Source of the DNA: Deltaproteobacteria bacterium
Lineage (GTDB): Bacteria; Desulfobacterota; Desulfuromonadia; Geobacterales; Pseudopelobacteraceae
NCBI GenBank assembly: GCA_021778115.1
Contig: JAJYCS010000004.1
Coordinates: forward strand, 1-55,460
Direction: 5' to 3'
DNA: 55,460 nucleotides
Shown here: piece by piece, positions 48,607 through 55,460 of the stretch
How the letters are laid out: each line of letters begins with the position of its first letter
Numbering within the stretch: the first letter of the stretch is position 1
Notes under the pieces: generated by a model
What the model was told of the DNA's origin: nothing
The model's database searches: none
Seen by the model: the letters and a program-made list of their open reading frames with translations, nothing else
Program-made: the position numbers and the translations under genes

Positions 48607-48620
48607 TTATACCGGTATAA
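48607..48620. promoter_or_regulatory. Perfect 14-bp palindrome upstream of the c-di-GMP gene
   Basis: TTATACCGGTATAA is exactly self-complementary and lies 106 nt before the GGDEF/EAL start in a 193-nt gap. It contains TATAAC, usable as a -10. A dimeric repressor or activator site is plausible; the protein is unknown. Confidence 0.5.
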
Positions 48621-48725
48621 CAGCGTTGTTAATAGTTGCCGCTGTCGGGTGAGTATGTTACAACCCCACCGATCTGCAATGCACCCTGTCTGTCTTATCG
48701 AGTGATATCTGGAAGGGCTTCCGGT

Positions 48726-51299
48726 ATGTTTTATTTTGATAAAACAGGGACACTGGTATCACGTCGCCCTTTCTCCTCAGTCAGCCTCCGTTCCTTTGTG
48801 GCGCTTGCCAGTATGCTGGTGGCGGTGATCAGCTTTATCGTGGTGGCGCTGATCTGCTCCTACATCTATCTCAACATCCTTGAACACCATGAAAACGGCC
48901 GACTGGACGCCCTGTCGCACCAGCTGTACAACGCCTCACTGCAGCTCATGCTGAAGGGGGCCACCCGCGAAGACTTGAACCGTCTGGTGGATACCTATGG
49001 CGATGCCTATCCCCAGTCCCTTCAGATCGAACTGATCCGCAATACGGTGAAGGGGGCCACCAGGCCCACCAGACAGGCTGCAGATTCCGGCCGTTACCTG
49101 GTGCGGGACCTTGAGCTTATCGCCGAACCCCGGTGTCTGGCCTGCCACCGGGGGGCCCATGAAGGTGATCTGCTGGGGATGATCTCGGTTACCCAGGATA
49201 TGCGCCCCTTCAAGCGTGCGACCTATCTCAAGCTGCTGATGGCGTTCGTCATCCTGTCACCGGTACCGCTTCTGATGTCCTTTTTGATCTCACGGCTGGT
49301 GGGGCGCAGGGTGAGTGATTCCATCGCCTTCCTGACCAAACAGGTGGATGAGATCAACCAGTATTCCGATCTGAGCACCCTGCGGCTTGCAGAAGGGCAC
49401 TCCGGGTTTATGGAGATAGACCTGCTCCTGACCGGTTTTGACGATTTCGTCAGCAGGATACGTACCGTTTCGGTGGGTAAGGAGATGCTGGAGATGGAGA
49501 TCCAGATCCTGGAACGGTTCATCATCACCTCCGATGCCATCCGCGACTGGAAGGAGCGGGTCAATTTTCTGCTGATGGAAGTCAACAAGGTGATGGACGC
49601 CTATACCATCTTTTGCATCTTCCAGATCGATGAGGAACTGTATGACATCGAGATATTTTGGAAATCAGAACCTGACGCAGAGACCCGCCAGGATATGGAG
49701 GATCTGGTCCGGCAACGCCTCGCCAGAGAGACGATCCTGCGGCATTCGTCAGCGGCCCTGAAGATCGTCCACAACGTGGCAGACAGCACCGTGACGGAGC
49801 CGTTACGCCTGCGCAGGGACCAGATCGAGCTGCAGACCAAGAGCCTGATCCTGAACGCCCCGCAGATCGGCGGGGTGGTGGGGATCGGGGTGCAGTCATG
49901 GGTGGTGGCTGATGATATCCGCTCCCTGATGATCGACAGTATCCTGACCACCCTGCTGAACGTCGTCGGCTCCATCAAGGCGATCTACAAGTATACCCGT
50001 GATCTGGAGTACTACGCCACCCGCGATCCCCTGACCTCGCTCTACAACCAACGGCTCTTCTGGGAGTTGATACGCTATGAGGTGGTGCGGGCGGAGCGCC
50101 ATAACTATGAGTTCGGTCTTCTGGTGATCGATCTTGACCACTTCAAACATATCAATGACACCTTCGGTCATGTCTTTGGCGACAAGTTCCTCGCCAAGAC
50201 CGCCGACGCCATCCATAACGCCCTGCGGAAGGGGGATATCCTCGCCCGCTACGGTGGCGACGAGTTTACCATTGTCCTCCCCGAGACCGCTGCCGATCAG
50301 GTCTATCTGGTGGCAAACCGGGTGCTTGCAAGTATCGACGCCATGGTGCTGCACACCGTCGATGGCACGCCGGTGCGGGGAACCGCCTCCATCGGCGCGG
50401 GGGTGTTTCCCTTCCACGCCACCAACGAAAAAGACCTGTTTCTGTTTGCCGACACCATGACGTACAAGGCCAAGGCAGCCGGTCGGAACCAGGTGATCAT
50501 GCCCACCGAGGAAGATGTGGTGGAGGTCTTCAAGAAGAGCGGTGAACTGGCGCAGATACTGATCCGGGCCGTTGAGGAACAGAAAATTATCCCCTATTTC
50601 CAGCCGATTGTCAGCTTGGCCGATGGCTCGGTGACCTGTCATGAGGTGCTCTGCCGGATCGAGATCAACAACGAGATCGTGTCGGCAAGCGACTTTATTG
50701 AGACCGCTGAACGGATCGGCGTGGTCAGCAGGATGGATCTGCTGCTGATGGAACAGGTATTCGCCAAGATTCAGTCTGAACGGTATGAAGGGCTGATTTT
50801 TATCAATCTTTCCCCCAAATCGCTCATTCTTCAAGAGTTCATCCCCCGTATCATCAAGATGGCCCATGCCTACGGCATCGACCACGGCTCGGTGGTGTTT
50901 GAGCTTACCGAACGTGACACGGTCAAGAACCTCTCTCTGCTGGAGAAGTTTGTGCAGGTGCTCAAGGCGGAAGGGTTCAAGTTTGCTGTGGACGACTTCG
51001 GCGCCGGCTTTTCATCATTTCAGTACATACGGCGTTTTCCGATCGATTTTGTCAAGTTGGAGGGCTGTTTTGTCCGCAACATGCTGCGGGACGAGAAGGA
51101 TATGGCCTTTGTCAAGACATTGGCGGTGCTGGCCAGGGAGTTCGGCATCAGCACCATTGCCGAGTATGTTGAGACAGAAGCGGTGATGGAGGCCATACGG
51201 GGGCTGGGTATCACCTATGGTCAGGGGTACTACCTGGCAACTCCTTCGACCGTCCTCCATAGCTGTGGCAGCAGGCTGCCATGGGGCCACTCCCGCTAA
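48726..51299 (+). CDS. Membrane GGDEF-EAL protein with periplasmic CxxCH sensor
   Basis: 857 residues from ATG 48726. TM1 at about 20-46; periplasmic region 50-160 with CLACH at 137-141, a c-type heme motif like that of Tll0287/DUF3365-type sensors; TM2 at about 165-187; HAMP-like segment; a GAF-like region (about 255-425); GGDEF domain with intact RYGGDEF at residues 508-514 and an RxxD inhibitory site (RKGD) five residues before it; EAL domain with EVLCR (640), NLSPKSL, FELTE, DDFGAGFSS and QGYY. Both catalytic sets look intact, so it could make or break c-di-GMP. Probably a redox- or gas-sensing switch. The long in-frame extension upstream (48636) is rejected. Confidence 0.88.
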   Translation: MFYFDKTGTLVSRRPFSSVSLRSFVALASMLVAVISFIVVALICSYIYLNILEHHENGRLDALSHQLYNASLQLMLKGATREDLNRLVDTYGDAYPQSLQIELIRNTVKGATRPTRQAADSGRYLVRDLELIAEPRCLACHRGAHEGDLLGMISVTQDMRPFKRATYLKLLMAFVILSPVPLLMSFLISRLVGRRVSDSIAFLTKQVDEINQYSDLSTLRLAEGHSGFMEIDLLLTGFDDFVSRIRTVSVGKEMLEMEIQILERFIITSDAIRDWKERVNFLLMEVNKVMDAYTIFCIFQIDEELYDIEIFWKSEPDAETRQDMEDLVRQRLARETILRHSSAALKIVHNVADSTVTEPLRLRRDQIELQTKSLILNAPQIGGVVGIGVQSWVVADDIRSLMIDSILTTLLNVVGSIKAIYKYTRDLEYYATRDPLTSLYNQRLFWELIRYEVVRAERHNYEFGLLVIDLDHFKHINDTFGHVFGDKFLAKTADAIHNALRKGDILARYGGDEFTIVLPETAADQVYLVANRVLASIDAMVLHTVDGTPVRGTASIGAGVFPFHATNEKDLFLFADTMTYKAKAAGRNQVIMPTEEDVVEVFKKSGELAQILIRAVEEQKIIPYFQPIVSLADGSVTCHEVLCRIEINNEIVSASDFIETAERIGVVSRMDLLLMEQVFAKIQSERYEGLIFINLSPKSLILQEFIPRIIKMAHAYGIDHGSVVFELTERDTVKNLSLLEKFVQVLKAEGFKFAVDDFGAGFSSFQYIRRFPIDFVKLEGCFVRNMLRDEKDMAFVKTLAVLAREFGISTIAEYVETEAVMEAIRGLGITYGQGYYLATPSTVLHSCGSRLPWGHSR

Positions 51300-51323
51300 T
51301 CCCGTACCTGGTGCCAGGGTAGT

Positions 51324-54300
51324 ATGCGCTATATCGCCGACCTCCATATCCATTCCCCCTTTTCCCGCGCCACCAGTCCCGATTGCAGCCCGGCCGGGCT
51401 GGCGGCCTGGGCCCGTGTCAAGGGGATTCAGATCGTCGGCACCGGCGACCTGACGCATCCCGGTTGGCTGAGCCGTCTGCAACAGGAGCTGGAACCGGCC
51501 GAGCCGGGACTCTTCCGTCTGAAGGACGAGGGGTCCGTTCCGGCGGTGCTGCCCGGTCTGCCAACTGCAGACCGCCCGGTCCGTTTCCTGCTTTCAGCAG
51601 AGATAAGCTCGATCTACAAACGGCACGGCGCCACCCGGAAGGTGCACAACCTGCTCTATCTGCCGGATTTCTCCGCTGCACAGCGCTTAAACGCCAAACT
51701 GGCCGGAATCGGCAACATTGAATCCGACGGTCGGCCGATCCTGGGGCTTGACAGCCGCGACCTCCTGGAGATCATGCTGGAGGCCTCAGATGACGCCTTC
51801 ATGGTGCCTGCCCATATCTGGACCCCCTGGTTTTCCCTATTCGGCTCTCAGTCGGGCTTCGATGCCATTGAGGAGTGCTTCGGCGACCTGACCCCCCATA
51901 TCTTTGCCCTGGAGACCGGCCTCTCCTCGGACCCGGACATGAATCGGCTCATCTCTTCCCTTGACCGGTACGCCCTGATCTCCAACTCCGACTGTCACTC
52001 CCCTTCAAAGCTGGGACGGGAGGCCAATCTCTTCAACACCGGCTTCGACTTCTTATCCCTGCGCGACGCGCTGAAGGCCAATCGTCGAGAGGCTTTTCAC
52101 GGTACGATCGAATTTTTCCCGGAAGAGGGGAAGTATCACTTTGACGGCCATCGGGACTGCAGGGTCTGTCTGGACCCGCACGAAACCAGGAGACTGGGCA
52201 ATCGCTGTCCGGTCTGCGGCAAGCCGCTCACCATCGGCGTACAGCACCGGGTGCTGGAACTGGCGGACCGTGCGACTCCGACCTATCAGGACGACGCTCC
52301 CGGTTTTTACTCGTTGATCCCCCTCCCGGAACTCTTGGGTGAATTGCTGCAGGTAGGGCCGGCATCCCGCCGGGTGACCGAACAGTACGCCAGGGCAATC
52401 GCCCGGTTTGGCGATGAGTTTTCCGTGCTGTTGCATGCCCCCCTGGAACAGGTGCGGGACTATGAGCCGCTTCTGGCCGAGGCGGTGGGGCGGATGCGCG
52501 CGGGGCGCGTGATACGCCAACCGGGATATGATGGTGCGTTCGGGGTGATCCGGGTCTTCGAGGAAGGGGAGCTGGAGCGCCTGGCCGGTCAGGGGAGTCT
52601 CTTTGGTGAGACGGGCATCAAACAGGGGCGGAGAAAGACTGCAAGCCGCTCCCTGCCGCCGCTTCTTCCCCGTGAAGAACCGGTCCACCCCGCAGCATCC
52701 CCCCCCAGGGCCCCCAATCCGCAACAGCAGGCGGCCATTCAGGCGGCCGGTCGGCGTATCCTGGTGGCGGCCGGACCGGGTACCGGCAAGACTTTTACCC
52801 TCATTGCCCGTCTGGCGCGCTTGATTGAACAGGGTGCAGACCCTGGAGGTATCGTGGCGATTACCTTTACCAACCGGGCCGCCGACGAGCTGCGTGAACG
52901 GTTGCAGAAACGTTGCGGCGCTCTGGCGGAACAGGTTTTTGTCGGTACCTTCCACCGTTTCTGTCTGGACCGGCTGCAGGAGGAAAATCCCGGTCTCGCC
53001 GTCCTGGGGCCTTTTGCACGAGAGCGGTTGTTGCGGCGCCTCTTCCCCGAACTGGGAAAAAGTGAGCGTAGCCGGTTAAGCGCCGAACTCGCAAACCAGT
53101 TCATGCAGGGGTGGAGCGGTGCTGCAACCTCTCCGCAGGGCCAGCGGTATACCGATGAACTGCTGCGTCTCAACGCCATTGACCTTGATGGCGTGATACC
53201 GGTGTTCGTGCAGCTGCTGCTCGCTGATCCGCAGTTGTGCAGCCAGCTGCAGGCCAGGGTCGAGACCCTCTTTGTCGATGAGTTTCAGGATCTCAACAGG
53301 CCGCAGTACGATCTGGTGCAGCTGCTTGCAGCCCATGCGGCGGTGTTTGCCATAGGCGATCCCGATCAGGCCATCTACGGCTTCCGGGGGAGTGATCTCC
53401 GTTTTTTCTTCCGCTTCGCCGAGACACCGGAGACCCTTCTCCTCTCCCTCTCCACCAACTACCGTGCAGCCCCTGTCCTGGTGCAGGGCGCCACCGCGCT
53501 CATCAGCCGCAATCTGATCCGCAGTGGTCTGCCGTTGGTGGCCAACGCCCCTGATCAATCACGGGGAGCGATCGAGCTGCACCGTGTCCCCTCTGCGGCT
53601 GCCGAGGCGGAGCTGATCGTGCGCCGGATTGAGGAGTTGACCGGCGGGATCGAAAGTTTCTCACTGGTTACCGGCAGGGGAGGGGAACGGCAGGGCGAAC
53701 GGGGGTTGTGCCTTGGCGATTTTGCCATCCTGTTCCGTCTTGGGCGGCAGGCCGAGGAGTTGATGGTGGCCTTACATCGGCGGGGCATACCGTTTCAACT
53801 GGTTGGGGGCACCCCCTATTACCTGTCTCCAGGTTTGAAGGCCGCCTATTTTGCCCTTCAGGCGGCAGCAGGGGGAACCAGCATGGCCGATTGGATCGAG
53901 CTGCTGGGGTGCCTCAAGGGGATAGGCAACAGTACCCTGCAGCGTCTGGATGCCGCATTACCCCTCCAGGGGGAGTTCTTTCGCGAAGCGGCGAGGCTGG
54001 ATCTGCCCAACACGGTGAAGAAGATCCTTAACGAGCTCTCCGACAGCCTGGAACAGCTCCGCCGACGTGCAGGACAAGAGGGGCTTGCCCATGCCTTGGG
54101 CTTCTTGTTGCCCTATCTGGGGGTAGATGCCGCCACTGAGGAGGCAGGACGGCTCGTGACCCTTGCCGCCGGTTTTGGCAACGACCTTGACGCCTTCAGC
54201 CGTCACCTGCGCCAATATGCCGCTGCCACGGTCTATGATCCCAGGGCTGAGGCGGTTGCGCTCATGACCTGCCACAGCGCCAAGGGATTGGAGTTCCCGG

Positions 54301-54584
54301 TGGTATTCATGGCCGGACTTGAGGAGGGGATTTTCCCCTGTACCCTGATGGGCAGGCCCGACATGGAAGAGGAACGGCGTCTGTTCTACGTCGGGCTTAC
54401 CCGGGCAGCGGAACGGGCGATTCTCATCTCGGCAGATCGACGCAGCTGGGTTGGCCGAGGGGAACGGCAGACCCGTTCCCGTTTTCTTGACGAACTGCCT
54501 GGTGACCTGCTCACGCTGGCGGAGGCGACCCGGCCAGGCCGTACGCGGAAGCTGGAGATGGACGCGCAGTTGACGCTGTTCTGA
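51324..54584 (+). CDS. PHP-domain / UvrD-type helicase fusion
   Basis: 1086 residues. Residues 1-270 are a PHP phosphoesterase-like domain (DLHIHSPFS, GTGDLTHPGW, ISNSDCHSPSKLG), with metal-binding His and Asp present. A Cys4 zinc ribbon follows at about 279-300 (CRVC ... CPVCG). From about 480 it is an SF1 helicase: Walker A AAGPGTGKTFTL, ITFTNRAADELRERL, FVDEFQDLNRPQYDLVQLL, IGDPDQAIYGFRG, LSTNYR, TCHSAKGLEFPVVF and FYVGLTRAAERAIL. So a 3'-5' DNA helicase with an added phosphoesterase module, probably for DNA repair. The two parts are also known as separate proteins. ATG 51324 follows a GTAGT rather than a strong site. Confidence 0.9.
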   Translation: MRYIADLHIHSPFSRATSPDCSPAGLAAWARVKGIQIVGTGDLTHPGWLSRLQQELEPAEPGLFRLKDEGSVPAVLPGLPTADRPVRFLLSAEISSIYKRHGATRKVHNLLYLPDFSAAQRLNAKLAGIGNIESDGRPILGLDSRDLLEIMLEASDDAFMVPAHIWTPWFSLFGSQSGFDAIEECFGDLTPHIFALETGLSSDPDMNRLISSLDRYALISNSDCHSPSKLGREANLFNTGFDFLSLRDALKANRREAFHGTIEFFPEEGKYHFDGHRDCRVCLDPHETRRLGNRCPVCGKPLTIGVQHRVLELADRATPTYQDDAPGFYSLIPLPELLGELLQVGPASRRVTEQYARAIARFGDEFSVLLHAPLEQVRDYEPLLAEAVGRMRAGRVIRQPGYDGAFGVIRVFEEGELERLAGQGSLFGETGIKQGRRKTASRSLPPLLPREEPVHPAASPPRAPNPQQQAAIQAAGRRILVAAGPGTGKTFTLIARLARLIEQGADPGGIVAITFTNRAADELRERLQKRCGALAEQVFVGTFHRFCLDRLQEENPGLAVLGPFARERLLRRLFPELGKSERSRLSAELANQFMQGWSGAATSPQGQRYTDELLRLNAIDLDGVIPVFVQLLLADPQLCSQLQARVETLFVDEFQDLNRPQYDLVQLLAAHAAVFAIGDPDQAIYGFRGSDLRFFFRFAETPETLLLSLSTNYRAAPVLVQGATALISRNLIRSGLPLVANAPDQSRGAIELHRVPSAAAEAELIVRRIEELTGGIESFSLVTGRGGERQGERGLCLGDFAILFRLGRQAEELMVALHRRGIPFQLVGGTPYYLSPGLKAAYFALQAAAGGTSMADWIELLGCLKGIGNSTLQRLDAALPLQGEFFREAARLDLPNTVKKILNELSDSLEQLRRRAGQEGLAHALGFLLPYLGVDAATEEAGRLVTLAAGFGNDLDAFSRHLRQYAAATVYDPRAEAVALMTCHSAKGLEFPVVFMAGLEEGIFPCTLMGRPDMEEERRLFYVGLTRAAERAILISADRRSWVGRGERQTRSRFLDELPGDLLTLAEATRPGRTRKLEMDAQLTLF

Positions 54585-54616
54585 CCCAGTCTGCGCGGCA
54601 GTGCAGGCGGATAAGC

Positions 54617-54652
54617 GAAAGGCCCTGGTTCCCACGCCAGGGCCTTTCCGTT
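54617..54652. terminator. Bidirectional terminator between convergent genes
   Basis: GAAAGGCCCTGG (54617-54628) pairs perfectly with CCAGGGCCTTTC (54637-54648), then CGTTTTT. It serves the helicase gene on the plus strand and probably the minus-strand gene as well. Confidence 0.9.
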
Positions 54653-54679
54653 TTTCATGGCGGATGAAAAACGTTTTCG

Positions 54680-55460
54680 TCAGATCTTTTCCGGTAGGGC
54701 TGTCTTTACCGGGCCGTTGCGCCGAATGGCGGCCGAAAATTCCATCCAGAAGACGAGGTAGATGGAGATCATGAGTGAAAGGCCGATGTTCTGATTATCC
54801 GGCCCCAGGGCCTTGGCCAGGATTGGCGAGGCAAAGCCGGCGCCCAGGGTTCCGGTTACCCGTTCCAGGAGGTAGAAGATCGGCAGGGTCAGCAGGGTGC
54901 CGATCAGCATGATGGCGATGCCGGGGAGACGTTTCATCCAGTATTTGGGGGAGAAACCGTACATCCGCATGAAGATCACCACCCAGATGATCCAGACCGA
55001 GTAATCGACCGCAGCGTCCGGCAGGGCAAGTTTATTCTTGACCAGCAGGACCTCCAGTACCGTAACGGCCCCTAGAAGGGTGAACATCCAGTTGAACTTC
55101 TCGGACGCCTGGGTCTGCCAGTTGCGGCTGTCCGGGGCGGGCGCCTCACTGTAGGAGTGGTTGTGGGTGCCCAGGGCGGAGAACAGGATGGCAAACCAGA
55201 TGCCGGCGTTATGGAACAGCAGCGAGGCGTGGTTGCCGGCCACGTTGGCGATCCGTGACATTGGATCACGGGTAAAATCTGCGGCAATCCGCATCAGGAA
55301 GAGATTGACCACGACGGAACAGGCGATGATGACGGCAAGGGTGAATATTCGTCGTGGTAACAGATAGGGATCTATCCGGTCGGGGAAGCCGAGGATGAAG
55401 GCGAACCAGATCAGGAACATGATCAGCGGGATGCCGAAGGTGATACCGTAGACCGCATTA
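54680..55460 (-). CDS. Membrane protein of unknown function (5' end outside window)
   Basis: The frame is open from the window edge (55460) to TAA/TGA near 54680, so at least 260 residues and the N-terminus is missing; the ATG at 55420 is inside a hydrophobic run and probably not the start. About six TM helices can be seen (FGIPLIMFLIWFAFILGF; IFTLAVIIACSVVVNLFLM; a segment after NHASLLFHNAGIWFAILFSAL; WMFTLLGAVTVLEVLL; YSVWIIWVVIFM; GIAIMLIGTLLTLPIFYLL), with a His-rich loop (GTHNHSYSE) between them. No family was recognised. Confidence 0.75.
   Translation of the reverse strand, partial: NAVYGITFGIPLIMFLIWFAFILGFPDRIDPYLLPRRIFTLAVIIACSVVVNLFLMRIAADFTRDPMSRIANVAGNHASLLFHNAGIWFAILFSALGTHNHSYSEAPAPDSRNWQTQASEKFNWMFTLLGAVTVLEVLLVKNKLALPDAAVDYSVWIIWVVIFMRMYGFSPKYWMKRLPGIAIMLIGTLLTLPIFYLLERVTGTLGAGFASPILAKALGPDNQNIGLSLMISIYLVFWMEFSAAIRRNGPVKTALPEKI

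Noticed and set aside
48636-48725. N-terminal extension of the GGDEF-EAL protein
   Set aside because: The extra 30 residues have no family match and the ATG at 48726 gives the membrane anchor directly.

Overview
The window is a GC-rich chromosomal segment whose gene content and order point to the Geobacterales (Geobacter, Trichlorobacter and Pelobacter relatives, Desulfuromonadia). The evidence is the type IV pilus locus with a very large PilY1, sigma-54 with an NtrC-family regulator, c-type heme (CxxCH) motifs in unexpected proteins, the long-form Hpf, HprK and RapZ beside a mannose-type IIA protein and HPr, and the thrS-infC-rpmI-rplT-pheST-ihfA-merR-tRNA-Pro and yceD-rpmF-plsX-fab series. 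The species cannot be settled without a search. No rRNA operon, CRISPR array, insertion sequence or prophage was seen.

Layout. Positions 1-6078 (+) hold LPS export (end of lptC, lptA, lptB), rpoN, hpf, hprK, rapZ, a PTS IIA protein and HPr, probably one main transcript with internal signals. Positions 6081-9739 hold prepilin peptidase pilD and a membrane histidine kinase/sigma-54 activator pair. A structured 178-nt leader follows. Positions 9918-19682 hold two tandem DsbC-like proteins that each carry a CxxCH motif, a 1755-residue PilY1, and minor pilins fimU/fimT, pilV, pilW and pilX, closed by a strong terminator. Positions 19836-25542 hold a small Cro/C1-type regulator and pilMNOPQ. Two Ig-like lipoproteins follow (25579-28218).

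Positions about 27150-29210 look more AT-rich than the rest. They cover the 3' part of the second Ig-like gene, a small DUF4124-like ORF and a minus-strand higBA toxin-antitoxin pair, and read as an accessory insert. Housekeeping genes resume with pyrF-rlmB-rlmD, tRNA-Val(GAC), thrS, infC (apparent AUA start), rpmI, rplT, pheS, pheT, ihfA, a MerR-type regulator and tRNA-Pro(GGG). A strong promoter then starts yceD-rpmF-plsX-fabH-fabD-fabZ-fabG-acpP-fabF-rpiB-glyA, which covers fatty-acid synthesis plus two central metabolic enzymes and ends at a long terminator hairpin.

The right end holds a membrane c-di-GMP enzyme (GGDEF+EAL) with a periplasmic CxxCH sensor, a PHP-UvrD fusion protein, and on the minus strand a membrane protein cut by the window edge.

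How it fits together: PilD processes the minor pilins; PilMNOP and the PilQ secretin carry the pilus across the envelope; PilY1 and the minor pilins form the tip or initiation complex. The two heme-motif DsbC-like proteins sit directly before the cysteine-rich PilY1 and are plausible dedicated folding or redox factors for it. This is the most interesting candidate system in the window.
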